Assembly: GCA_026419775.2 (NCBI GenBank)
Contig: JAOPGA020001028.1
Span: forward strand, 108,532 to 172,531
Direction of reading: 5' to 3'
DNA length: 64,000 nt
DNA from: Acrasis kona
Lineage: Eukaryota > Heterolobosea > Eutetramitea > Acrasida > Acrasidae
Of this stretch, positions 22,508 through 33,400 are shown piece after piece (the first letter of the stretch is position 1; each line of letters opens with the position of its first letter). The position numbers and the translations under genes are program-made. The notes beneath the pieces were generated by a model. It saw only the letters and a program-made list of their open reading frames with translations, did not search any database and was not told where the DNA came from.

Positions 22508-22571
22508 ATTAAAATTTGATTTTTCTTCAGTCCATTGCACGGTCAATAGACAACCCTTCGCGGATGCCCTC
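22508..22571 (-). repeat. Right arm of inverted repeat
   Basis: Reverse complement of the arm at 21974-22057 with a shorter centre. Together with the left arm it brackets about 600 bp without a recognisable gene, the arrangement expected of a small non-autonomous element, although target-site duplications were not found. Confidence 0.7.
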
Positions 22572-22908
22572 TTTGTAATATTTATTTCTGGGCGATTTAC
22601 CTTTATTTAGGTTTTAATATTCCTTCAGATAAAGATCGGTTATTGATACAAAACATGATACAAATTTTGATCGATTTTTTGATCAATAATCCGATTGCAT
22701 TAAACTGGACTTTTTTATCGGTAGTTTGATCCAATTTTGATCTGAATATTGATCCAAAATATGATCGATGTTTGATCGCAGTTATGATAACGATGTCACG
22801 ACAGCATGGTTGACCAAGTCAACTCACTCTATTGTTTCATTGGACCAGGGAGAGCAGCCCCAAGCTATGAAGTCAAGGATGGATTGCTTGATTAGCACAT
22901 AGAAAACA

Positions 22909-23424
22909 ATGACACGATCACAACGTTCAGCCGCAACCTTTCTAACTCCAGTGGTACCTAGAGTAATTGAAGAAGTACTAAACGAAGAACGTACCGTTGA
23001 AAAAAAAACATTCGAGCAACTCCCACAGAGCTTTCGTGAGCGCAGATTTGCGCTTTCAAAGATTCTGAAGAAAAGGAAGTCTAAGCAAGCGGCAAAGAGA
23101 TCTGCTCAGGCCCCTACCAATTTTGTGCTTGACTCTACACGCTCTGTACTGCAGAAAAACATAAGAAGGAATGTGTATTCAAGCACCCCAACTCACGTTG
23201 ACATGCCGTTGGAAATGTTCAAGCAGACATTTAACACCACCACATGCAACACATACACACCATTGAGAAAGCTGCCTAATTGTGTGGAGGGAACGGCACT
23301 ACGTATGACTGAGGAACAATTCATCAAGATGTACGGGGAGAATGAAGAGTTCCGTAAGTACAAAAATAATACTGTCACCGTATCCATCAAGTTCCCCATC
23401 ACATTGAAACATCCAGTTGTGTGA
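22909..23424 (+). CDS. Hypothetical basic protein
   Basis: A single exon of 171 residues, not recognised. The N-terminal half is strongly basic (LSKILKKRKSKQAAKRSAQ), suggesting nucleic-acid binding or nuclear location. The C-terminal half is neutral, with CNTYTPLRKLPNC and a predicted helix FIKMYGENEEFRKYKN. There is no signal peptide or TM. It sits in repeat-rich accessory DNA between the inverted repeat and a LINE remnant, so it may belong to a mobile element or be a lineage-specific orphan. Codon use looks protein-like, without runs of rare codons. The ATG follows aaaca, a plausible start context. Confidence 0.5.
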   Translation: MTRSQRSAATFLTPVVPRVIEEVLNEERTVEKKTFEQLPQSFRERRFALSKILKKRKSKQAAKRSAQAPTNFVLDSTRSVLQKNIRRNVYSSTPTHVDMPLEMFKQTFNTTTCNTYTPLRKLPNCVEGTALRMTEEQFIKMYGENEEFRKYKNNTVTVSIKFPITLKHPVV

Positions 23425-23779
23425 TTGATTGTTGATTGCAATTATGATCGTGTCAACCGATCAAATATCAAATCAAGTATCGAATCTGTGAAGGTTACCA
23501 AAGTTGAAGTGGGGAGATAAAACGGACGTTCAAACATTATCTTTGTGGAAGACGGGAAACATAATTAAATTGCTATAATTATTTTACCATAAATATAGTT
23601 TAATATTTTTATCACGACAACCAATCAACAAAAACAACAACACATGCAGAGGGATGAGAAGATAAATCCTGGCAAAAAAAGATAGCAAATATTTTGGTAA
23701 AATTTAAAAAGTAAATGCATTAACTTTGATAGTTAGTGATTTTGCTGTTGTTCTGGTTGTTATTTGCGGTGGCCACTAT

Positions 23780-24420
23780 GACTACTCTCGCCTTGTACTG
23801 CCAGTACTCGCCGCCTTCCCCTGATTGCTACTACAAATGTCCAGACAGAGACACCTGCTACAAAATGGTGTTGTCTTTTTTGTTGGAACACATCATAGGG
23901 ATGGATGAATTTGTGAGCCTTCCAGGTAATGGTGGTAATCTTCGACTGGTTTTCAATACGTGGGTAATAATGAGGTAATAGTAGAATTGCAAAGTGTAAT
24001 GGAAGGGCGCTATTGGAACGGAATGCGGTTGGGTTGCAGCAAAGATATGTTTTTGATACATTTATATCCAAACCGGTGCCTCTGATGGCGTTCTCAAGAT
24101 AAGAGAGAAGTGCCTGGAGATGTTCCAAGTTATCAGAAGCAAGAGCAACATCATCAGCGTATAACAAGCTGAAAAGAATCAGGGAGGTATCGTTGGTAAA
24201 ATGATAGCCAAGTTTTAGCTTATTGATCTCATCAGCAAAATCGTCAATGAAGAAATTGAAGAGTAGAGGGGAGAGTGTCTAACACCTAGCATATATGAAC
24301 CTCTTGCCCAAGGTGTTGTTTGCAACATGAGGACCAAACCCATGTTCTTCTAAATTGTTACAGAAACTTGCCATACACATATGATGCAATGTGATCAATT
24401 AATGAACTGATTCGCAGTAA
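23780..24420 (-). pseudogene. Degenerate non-LTR retrotransposon reverse transcriptase fragment
   Basis: Read on the minus strand, 24279-23880 encodes TLSPLLFNFFIDDFADEI and, after a gap, LLYADDVALASDN, then GLDINVSKT. These are the B'-C motifs of LINE-type reverse transcriptases, with the catalytic YADD at about 24151-24162. The frame is broken just upstream, where the expected Gly-Val-Arg-Gln-Gly block is interrupted and shifts frame. Upstream and downstream parts carry stops, and no endonuclease or complete thumb is present. It is therefore a truncated, dead copy. A small plus-strand frame at 23736-23978 is its antisense shadow. Confidence 0.75.
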
Positions 24421-25203
24421 TTTGCTGCCAGTTTCACTTATTAAGGGCTCATTTAAATTCTGGGGTCTTTCATTTACACTATATCAGAGTGGTTTTGATT
24501 TTGACGAACATCCTATGACTGACAAGCGTAAAGCTACTATTTATGCTAGTCTACTTGGTTACACTAGTATGGATGTAGTTAAGCGTTTTTCTAGTAAGAT
24601 ACCAGTCAAAAAGCCACTCTAAGTGTTGAGGAAGATATCAACCATTTTGATGGAGACCTTTTACTCCATCTGGCACGCGCGTTGCGCAACGTACGCCATC
24701 AAATCCGCTAAGTTAGGCGGGCCTTCGGCTGTATAGAGTAATTTATAAATATGTAAATTTTTTCTAATACTCTAATTTGATTTCTTACCCAAATTCATCA
24801 CTTAGAGTGAATACCATTAATAATTCTTATAGTTTTCTCCAATGGATTGAATGCAGGGCCTGCTACCAAACTTTTGTTAGTTGATCCTGTTGGATACTTC
24901 ACTTCTACTTGATGGTAGAGGTCTCAACACCAAGTCAACCACACATGTCCTAATAAAGCTTTTCGCAGATATGCGATTTATACAAAAAAAAACACAAAAA
25001 CCATTTAATTAAAAGATTAAATCTAAATTATTTGGTAAATTATATTAATATTAATTAATAATCAATATAATATATTTTAATATTATATTAATTAATATTA
25101 TATTAATATTATAAATATAATTATATTTTATATTAATATAATTAATATAGTTTAGTTTACCAATTATATATAAGGAACAAGCACAGGTATTAAAAGAGAC
25201 ACA
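24421..25203. other. AT-rich intergenic DNA after the LINE remnant
   Basis: A 66-codon plus-strand frame at 24422-24622 (containing GFDFDEHPMTDKRKATIYASLLG) matches nothing recognised and may be transposon debris. From about 24990 to 25165 the sequence is almost purely A/T in attaat/tatatta units, a possible breakpoint or matrix-type tract. A TATA-like tatataa at 25166-25172 precedes the small gene that follows. Confidence 0.45.
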
Positions 25204-25395
25204 ATGTCACAACAACAAGTCATCGATGTCATTCAAGAGCAATCAAGGATGATGAATAACTCCAATAAGGAACAAGCACAGGTATTGAAGGAGATCGCCC
25301 ACACGTTAGGTCAGGGTAACCGATCCTTGTATACTATGAATAGATCCTTGGATGCTATGAATAAATCCTCAGAAGCGGATGGAAAGAAAGATTGA
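25204..25395 (+). CDS. Small hypothetical protein with internal duplication
   Basis: 63 residues, Gln/Asn/Ser-rich and probably helical. It begins MSQQQVIDVIQEQSRMM and has a repeated unit RSLYTMNRSLDAMNKS near the end. A TATA-like element lies 32 bp upstream of the ATG. A 29-nt sequence in the leader (25171-25199) recurs inside the coding region (25266-25294) with three differences, so the locus arose partly by tandem duplication. No known family was recognised. Confidence 0.4.
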   Translation: MSQQQVIDVIQEQSRMMNNSNKEQAQVLKEIAHTLGQGNRSLYTMNRSLDAMNKSSEADGKKD

Positions 25396-25578
25396 CTATA
25401 TGCATAGGGATTGGCATTGTTAGCGGTGGCAGTGATGATGACAGTGATGCTGATGGTAATGGTGGCGTTATTGCTGGAATAAAAATGATAGACAATGGAG
25501 ATACAAGAATTTTGATAGAAGAGGATTATATTATATAAATTGTAAAATAAAATAAAATAGTTTTTAACAACAGACATT

Positions 25579-25946
25579 TCAGGTTGTTTGTTTCTTGGCA
25601 GCACGTACAGCTTGAGACACATCATCTCCATTCAATGTAAGGACTAGGTTGTTTTCATACTCCGTAGCTTTATCCTCATTCATTACCAAACCTTTCACTG
25701 AAGCTTTTGCACAATCCTTCTTTACAATGATGCCAAGGCTACTCAGGGAATGAATATGGTCAAGCTTATGACATAAGGCTTGTAGGATATTGTTATGTCC
25801 GCGCAACTTGCACACAAAGGATATCGTGTCCTACAACAAAACGTCTCACGTCAAGCCTTCAAATTCAAGAGGTGGTTGTGAGGAGGCTAAAACCAATAAA
25901 AAGAATAACAAACCTCCAGAAGTGGGAACACACAAGCACAACTCAT
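25579..25946 (-). CDS. Hypothetical small protein, two exons
   Basis: The second exon (25830-25579) encodes a 78-residue stretch from MCKLRGHNNILQALCHKLDH to SQAVRAAKKQTT that looks folded: amphipathic helix, beta segment (LVLTLNG), final helix. A first exon 25946-25914 joined by an 83-nt intron would add MSCACVFPLLE and give about 94 residues. This intron is longer than the local norm, so the 5' end is uncertain. The start is 62 bp from the divergent PAS-RGS sensor gene. No family was recognised. Confidence 0.4.
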
Positions 25947-26007
25947 GACTTTTCACTCAATCAAGCTATATTTATTTATAGTTTTAAATTGTCAAGTGTC
26001 AAACAAT

Positions 26008-28394
26008 ATGTTTGAAGGAGCACGCAAACTGCCATCGTCCATGCTGCAAGAAGAAGTTGTGGCTGTTGATAACATGCTGGAAGACACATCATCCACAAAG
26101 TCAACAAGTTTTTTATGTGGAGTCAGATTTAAGACATTTATAATACTAACTGCATTATTTGCGCTAATGTACATGTGCTTTGTTGGCATAATAGTTGGGA
26201 TTATCATACCAAAATCAGTTGAGGTCGAAAATTTTAACGTGAATGCAGCCCTCCTCCGAACAACACGTGGAATTTACGATCAATTCAATACTGTCATTTC
26301 ACATCAAGTTGGATACGCAGCATATGTAAGTCAAATGATTGATACATTTAATAACCATAAGAACGTGCCATACGAAATTGTTGTCAACATTACAACACAT
26401 ATGAATTGTGAAGAGTTTTTATTGTCTGATTATACAGACTCAAACATGATTTCACTGGGGATCGACTTGTATGATATAAAAATGCATTTTCTAATCTCAA
26501 ACCAATAGAGTACTTCATTACAACTTGAAAGGAGATTTAATTTGCGGAAGAGCACTTTCAGAAGGAGGCGCACAGATACCAAACGAATTAATAGCATTAA
26601 GCGCATCGCATCCTCTCATGGCGAACGTTCAAGACATTAACAACAGATTTGGGGGGTTCATGACGATTAATTCATCTATACTCCAAGTTGTTGCCATCCC
26701 CTTGCAAACACCAACCTACGAAGGACCAAGCACAGGATTACTTGTATGGGGATCTTACCTGGTTTGTTAAGAAAATACAACTTTTGACTAACATCACACA
26801 CAGTCATCAGCAACTGTTCAGAACCTTGCAGATCGCGAACAACTCTGTGTAACTTTTAATGTAATTAGTTCAAACCCAAACACCAATTCTGTGGACGACA
26901 TTTTGACGAGAGGCGTCCTGTCAGCAATCAATAGCCACTCCGCAATGTCGATAAGCATGACCGATCCCGAGTGGAACAACACATTACCCATAGTCACACA
27001 AACACTTCCCGACATTATAGCAAAATCAAAGAGGCAGTGTTGGGATCACGCCGCATTAAATGCTTCTGTTACGAGCCGCATGAGTGCGGTAGGAATACTT
27101 CCTGATGTTTTCGGAAATAAAAAAATTATTTTACGGTCGGATATCGATCGTGATTCTGTTGCACTCATGAATCAAGCTCTTGGTGTTTCTCTTGGTCTTG
27201 TTGGTTTTACTTGTTTGATTGCGTTGGTGACAACTCTTTTGTACATGCAGTTTGGTGTTGTAAACTTTTTAGTAAAGTTGAGTTCAAATGTCAAGTCCGT
27301 CACTAAATCCATCAACATGAAGCAAAGATTACCAAAATATAATGGCAAGAACGAATTGGTCCAACTTGCTAGTAATATTAATTTCATGTTGGAGGTTCTT
27401 GATGACAACCATCAATTACTGTCAGTAGAGCATGCCAAACTACAAGATTTAGTTCACAACACCAGTTTGAAAGAACAATTTTTAAGATCGATGATGAATA
27501 GTATCCAAGATTTTCTTCTGGTTGTTAAACCTGATGGTGTCATTATTCAGACAAACACTTCTTTTCTAGAAAAAATGACATTGACACCACAAGATGTAGT
27601 TAATAAAATGTCTATACTACAAGTTCTTAAAGGCATGTCAGCAGTTGAACAACTTGAAGAAATGTGTGGTAATGAATCTGAAAATGAGTTTAGCATTGTT
27701 TGTAGGTTTGGTGTTGAGTTGAATGTAGTAACAACAGTGTCAAAAGTCGAAACATATTTTGAAGAAAATTTAATCAGTGGTAAGCACTTTTTTTGTACAA
27801 AATCGCTAATTATCAGCATTTGTTGTTGTTGCAAGAGATGTTTCTGAGGAGACGAATCTAAAGAGCAAACTAGAGAGAGACAGGTTAAGAATGTTGCAGT
27901 TATCTAGAGATTTTGAGTTCAATGAAGTCATCAATAATCCACACAGGAAGAAATCTTTGAATAAATATTGTTGTGTCATGAAATGTGAAGAGAACATCAA
28001 ATTCATAGATGTAGTGAGGGACTATAAAAACACAAAGAGGCAGCAACATCGATCAGAAAAACAACAAATCATATACGATGCATTTTTACGATCAGGATCC
28101 GATTGCGAATTAAATGTTCCAGAATCTGACAAAGTCGCCATCCAGAAGGGTTATGGTCAAGTTGATCTGTTTGACAATCTTTATGAAATTGTAAAAGGAA
28201 TGATTATGATGGATATCTTCCCACGTTGGAGAGAGTGGGATCAAGATCAAGAAAGTACCGGTACATCCACAATTGCCGACGAAGACACCATTTCAGATGT
28301 AGAGTTAGAAAGCTACTCTCCATCCTCTTCCTTTCAAGATAAATCCAGATTAAACGTAAAAGACATCATGAAGCGGTCAAAAACAATAAAATAA
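26008..28394 (+). CDS. Two-TM membrane sensor with PAS and RGS domains
   Basis: Four exons (26008-26468, 26509-26761, 26804-27779, 27817-28394), with introns of 37-42 nt, encode 755 residues. The first TM is FIILTALFALMYMCFVGIIVGIIIP (about 45-70). A roughly 300-residue extracellular region with Asn-glycosylation sites follows. The second TM is ALGVSLGLVGFTCLIALVTTLLYM, then a HAMP/linker-like helix. The PAS domain spans about 475-570 (FLLVVKPDGVIIQTNTSFLEKM and FVVVARDVSEE). The RGS domain spans about 590-705 (FEFNEVINNP, KCEENIKFIDVV, DLFDNLYEIVKGMIMMDIFPRW). RGS domains accelerate GTP hydrolysis on G-alpha subunits. The architecture suggests a receptor that senses an extracellular or redox/ligand cue and switches off G-protein signalling. 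ATG 26008 is preferred over 25945, which would put 21 extra residues upstream. Confidence 0.8.
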
Positions 28395-28432
28395 AAAACC
28401 AACTTCAAAAAACTAATTTATTTCACATTTTT

Positions 28433-30031
28433 TTAGATTATCACAGGATCAGTAGATGACGACGATGACGATTTCACACAAACAGAAGAAGCAGTTTCAT
28501 CCTTCTCTGCATCACCACCTCCATCACCACTACTGCTCTGACTCGACTGTTTTTGTTTTTTTGATTTGTAATCCGAACATGAAGATGAACTTGAACTTTT
28601 ACGTTTCGTGCCTCTCTTGCCAGCAGTATGATTGTTTTGAGCACCACTATTAGTCGCTAATTTCTGATTAGGTCCATTCCCATCGTCACCTAGATTCCAA
28701 AAGAAGCTCTTGTTGCGAGAGGTCACAATCTCATTCTCTTGACTGGTAGTGATGGGCGTCGTTTGTTTGAACTTTCCACTCAAGCTGTTGATGCCATTTG
28801 CATATTGTAGGATGCGACTTCCGAACTGACTATTCTTGCTTCTTAAATTGGATAAAAGTTCACGTATTTGATTGTGTTGGAGGTCCATTCCATAGTTATT
28901 TACATTTTGTAGATTAATGTGTCGTTGTGGCATTGTTGTGTGTCTTAGTGTATTTTGATTGTTGTTGCTGTAATTGTACAAGTTGACCTGGTTGTATGCT
29001 TGGAATTGATTATACGAAGGTTGTTGTTGATGATGATTAAATTGTTGTCCATGCTGTTGCGGTGGTACTTGATGTTGTTGATGTATCACGTTACCGTAAT
29101 GGATCTGTTGTTGCTGCTTGATGCTTTGTTGAATTAATTGTTTTCCAAGTATGGGCACGTTGTGTGATGATGGGGATGATGCGTTCAAATTGTTTTGAGG
29201 CTTGGCTGCAGCAGTGGGTTGTGGTACCATGCTGTGGACATTTGATGTGGCGTCAGTCTTGTGTACAAGAGGCGGTTGACCATATATTCTTACAAGCTTG
29301 AAAGTAAAATTCCAAATGTTGCTGTCGGAGGGTGTTGGGACCCTGTCCACCCAATACTCTGCTACAAAGTATAGACCATCATAACGGTACTGATTGTTCT
29401 CAATAGGACGCGTCACACGCACAGGTATCTTATACTGGATGTTATGTACAAGGGATAGGTTTTGACCGCTGATGGATGGCTTCTGCATGTGTGTGTCTGC
29501 AGTTGTGGGCTGGCCGCTGAACAGGACGATATGGCCTCTGTCGTCATGCTTATCTGAATGTAGGAGGATTGAGGAGCAAGCTGCACCAACATCACTTTGG
29601 GGCGATATTTCGTTATAAACGTTGGTGTGGAGTTTAGTTGACTCAAGATCTTCTAATTGTTTAAAGATGGAATCAACCTTAATGTCTGGTACGGGACCAT
29701 ATATTTCTCCTGTATCGTCTAACTTTGTTTGCATGGCACTGTTTACTTCCTCACTTGTGAATTGTGATATCTCCGTTAGATAAAAGTATTGTGCTTTTTG
29801 CATAGGTATATGTGAGGAGGATTGGTATGAGGGAACGTTCTCATTTGAGAATAATGTGGGGTCAGCCTCCGCCAACTTCGCTATATGTGAAAAGGATGTT
29901 GGCTTTGTTGTTGGTGCTTTGGATTTTCCTTGTGTATTTGTGTAGTCCTGATTGAGCTTAAGGAACTCTGAGCCCTCAAAGGTATTCTTCGTTGGCAACT
30001 CCTGGCTATAATTCCGCTGTGTAGTCGTCAT
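28433..30031 (-). CDS. SRA-YDG domain nuclear protein
   Basis: A single exon of 532 residues. The SRA domain spans about 108-255: YGPVPDIKV at its start, the ISPQSDVGAACSSILLHSDKHDDRGH segment, FSGQ, then PVRVTRP, YRYDGLYFVAEYW and the end IYGQPPL. SRA domains bind hemimethylated CpG or oxidised 5-methylcytosine by base flipping. No RING, PHD, Tudor, SET or HNH domain accompanies it, unlike UHRF1, SUVH or microbial SRA nucleases. The rest is Gln/Asn-rich, followed by a basic stretch, GKRGTKRKSSSSSSCSDYKSKK (positions 470-492), that looks like a nuclear localisation signal, and a Ser-rich acidic tail. It is likely a nuclear reader of modified cytosine. It converges with the PAS-RGS gene, 38 bp between stops. 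Confidence 0.85.
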   Translation of the reverse strand: MTTTQRNYSQELPTKNTFEGSEFLKLNQDYTNTQGKSKAPTTKPTSFSHIAKLAEADPTLFSNENVPSYQSSSHIPMQKAQYFYLTEISQFTSEEVNSAMQTKLDDTGEIYGPVPDIKVDSIFKQLEDLESTKLHTNVYNEISPQSDVGAACSSILLHSDKHDDRGHIVLFSGQPTTADTHMQKPSISGQNLSLVHNIQYKIPVRVTRPIENNQYRYDGLYFVAEYWVDRVPTPSDSNIWNFTFKLVRIYGQPPLVHKTDATSNVHSMVPQPTAAAKPQNNLNASSPSSHNVPILGKQLIQQSIKQQQQIHYGNVIHQQHQVPPQQHGQQFNHHQQQPSYNQFQAYNQVNLYNYSNNNQNTLRHTTMPQRHINLQNVNNYGMDLQHNQIRELLSNLRSKNSQFGSRILQYANGINSLSGKFKQTTPITTSQENEIVTSRNKSFFWNLGDDGNGPNQKLATNSGAQNNHTAGKRGTKRKSSSSSSCSDYKSKKQKQSSQSSSGDGGGDAEKDETASSVCVKSSSSSSTDPVII

Positions 30032-30449
30032 TGTGTTCTTTTGTTTGGTTCAGATTGTGGTTGAAGATTCTTGATTGTAAGCTCTGTGACTAAATTGGTC
30101 GGAAGATTTTATTCAATGCCCAAATTAATGAAATGTAAAAAGGGAGATCGACATTGCAATTCTCCATCATATCCCCACTTTTCAGATGTAAACATTTTTG
30201 AAGAGATCATGCCAATTCATTAAAATAAGGACACGGAGATAAATGCTCAGCAATAAAGATTTGAAATTTCACCGGCACATGCAGGAATAGTAAGAACAGT
30301 CATGAATGAATATCAAAGCTTTAAAAATACTACAAGTAAAACTTACGAATTGTTTACGTTTAAGGAAGACTTATCTCGATGTCCAACTCACATATGTAAA
30401 TAATGGGGGTATTTTTTATGTAACACTTCTGGTTTTGTAAACAAAACAA
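30032..30449. other. Intergenic DNA
   Basis: About 420 AT-rich bases between divergent starts. It must contain promoters for both flanking genes, but no distinct element was recognised. Confidence 0.4.
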
Positions 30450-33400
30450 ATGAGATGGACCTTTTCGGTGATTGTCTTCATTATAGTGTTGGTCGAGAAT
30501 TCTGATACAAAATACTATAATTATGCAACAGGGAGCAATGTTTTATTTAGGGATGACGGTCAAAAAAAAGAAGAAGTATATTTTCAATCGGGACAAACTA
30601 TAAAATCTTATGGTTATCGGTTTACTTTAACTGAGGATGGACAATTGTATTCAATTGGAAAAAGTAATGAGAGGGGGCAATTGGTAAGTACATTTAAACT
30701 TCCAACACTAACTTTTCAGGGAACTAATTCATACGTTCATGATTATTATGGTACTGTTAGAGTTGTTAACATGCCATATGGTTCATTCGTAACATCATTT
30801 TGTGAGGGCCCACTACACTCCGCTGCTGTTACTAAACAAGGGGAGGTATACACGTGGGGCGATAATACAAAAGGACAACTTGGACTTGGAAAATATTCCA
30901 TGATAGAAAAGCTGCCCACACCAACAAAGCTCCAATTACACAATATAATCTCAGTCGCTTGTTCGGGCAAATCCACATTCGCTCTTTCAGCCACTGGTAA
31001 ATTATATGGTTGGGGCGAAATGATTCCGTATGTTACATTTTTCTCTCTTACCTGACCATTATAGCAATGTAGTCGTCAAGGATCCAACCCTCATCGAATC
31101 ATTCAAATCACTCATAAGCGACGTTCAAACCGACTTCTACTCAAGCAGCGTAGTCATCATGAGCGACGGAGATGTTCACAAACTCAATTCAACCGGTTAC
31201 TTTGACCAACTTACATTCCAAACTCAGCCTGAAAAAATCATGTCCGTCGACATGTTCAACAATGTCATTGCGGCTGTTTCTTATACGAACAGTCTATACG
31301 TGTGGGATGTGCGCACTAATGTATTTCAATTACAAAGCTGGGTTAGTCCTCACACTGTCCAATCGGCACTTATTAACAGGTGCATTAATTCTACTCTTAC
31401 ATGCATTATTGTATTGTTGAAGAATGGTACGGTGTTGCAGACGCAATACACTGGTGAAGAGCATACTCACTCTGTGAACATGGTATTCACGGACAGTGTT
31501 ACTGAGTTTGTGTCAACTAACATTGACATCAAGACCATTGATAAGGGAAGGCCCGTCATCAGTAGCATCATGGTTAAGCAAACTGATGGAAAAGTTTACA
31601 CACATAGCTCTGATAATGACTTTTTTAGACTGCCATTAGATGATTGTATTGCAAGTATGGCCTTTTGTGATAATTTAGATTCTCCTGTTTTAATATTAAG
31701 TAATCAATCTGAAGTCCACCATTGGGATTTCAAAACAAAGCCTCAAAAAATTTCCACTTCTTCTCCTATATTGTCAATTTCTCGTTTTCAAATGATGTTG
31801 ACGAGTGACAAATGTGTATTGACTTTAAATGGCAAGATTTGTTCTGATTCTACAAGGAATTTTGTAAAAATACAATCTCAAACGAATATGTTTGCAGCCA
31901 TTACAAAAAATAGCAAACTTTATTTTTCAACCAATTTGAATACTTCTTTGTCTAGTGAATTTGTTTATCCTGATTTAATTGCGTTTGAAAATGAAGACAT
32001 TGTTGATGTGTGCTTAGGTAGCCATCATGCTGTTGTCTTGACTAACAAAAATCATATTTATACTTTTGGTGATAATTTTGCAGGGCAATTAGGCACGAAG
32101 ACAATTGAGTCCTTGTATAATTTTGCTCTGATTGATACTGGCGTTGACTTTAAATCAATTGACTGTAATTACAACTCCACCATTGCTATATCAACAAATG
32201 GTGAGATTTATTATTGGGGTAGATTTGGTTCACAAGGGATTAACTTTACCACTCAATTAGATATACCTATCACTACGCCAACTAAAGTTAGCACGGCTGG
32301 TATAAAATTCAAATCAATATCGACAGGTATAGACCATGCAGTGGCTGTATCTGAGGATGACAAGGTATATGTTTATGGTCATAATTATTATGGACAATTT
32401 GGTAATAAAGTTATAAAGAGTTCTGATATTTTTATACAAATAAACAATATACCAGAGAGGAAAGCTGTATTGAGTGCTTTTGCTCTCTTTTATGATACTT
32501 ATATATCTATGACCTGTAAAGACTATTACGAGGGCCATGATTGTGAGATTTGGTATTGTGATAATATATTGTACAGTAAAAAGGAGTCTTGCCAAGTCGG
32601 CAAGTGTGTATCGCCCAATACATGTCTTTGTCCAAAAGGATATCAAAATCATGGTGGTAGATGTCTTCCAATCTGTTATAATAAATATCTGGGTACTGCT
32701 TGCTCTGGCAGCGGTACCTGTGTGTCCCCTAATCACTGTAAATGCAGCCCTAATTATAGGGGCAGCGAATGTGACATTTATGAATGTAACGGAATTACTT
32801 CCGGCAGCGAAAGAGTTTGTTCTGGAAATGGCGTGTGTTTTTCTCCTAACAACTGTACTTGCAATAATGATAGGTGGGGTCATGACTGTGAGTTGTATGG
32901 TTGTTATGGTGTTTCTTATAAAAATGAAACAGTTGTGTGTTCTGGACATGGTCGGTGTGTATCTAGCAATAACTGTACTTGTGAACCAAACAGATCAGGT
33001 CCCAAATGCGAATATTATTATTGCTATGGAGTATTGTATAGTAATGAATTAGTTTGTAATGGAAATGGTGTATGTGTAGATTATGACAAGTGTGTTTGTA
33101 ATAGTTTTTATCTTTCTTTTGCTGCTTGCAGATGGCCCATACCTGCTGTTGCAACCGGTGCGCTTGCTTTAGTTTTTGTACTGATCATCTCAATTATCGT
33201 ATTGATAAAAGCAATAAAGCATGTCAAAAAGATTAGAAAACAACAACTGGTACATGAAAAGATTAGTTTTGAACTTGAAAGGAAAATTAATACATTAACA
33301 GGTGAGCTTGAGAAAACAAGTGATTCATGGATGATACAAGAAAAGGATTTATACTTTGGCGATAAGATCGCTGAGGGCACACACGGTAAAGTCTTCAAAG

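Larger units (their letters stand above)
21677..22908. other. Accessory interval with inverted repeat and TGATC-rich tract
   Basis: No gene was recognised. The interval holds a diverged inverted repeat (arms 21974-22057 and 22508-22571), a third partial copy of its core near 22316-22338, and a stretch at 22640-22790 in which TGATC recurs at least seven times. The open minus-strand frame at 21761-22027 runs across one repeat arm and shows no recognisable protein similarity. Confidence 0.5.

Noticed and set aside
23736-23978. Plus-strand frame MILLLFWLLFAVATM, resembling a signal peptide
   Set aside because: It is antisense to the LINE reverse transcriptase remnant; the hydrophobic start is likely coincidental.
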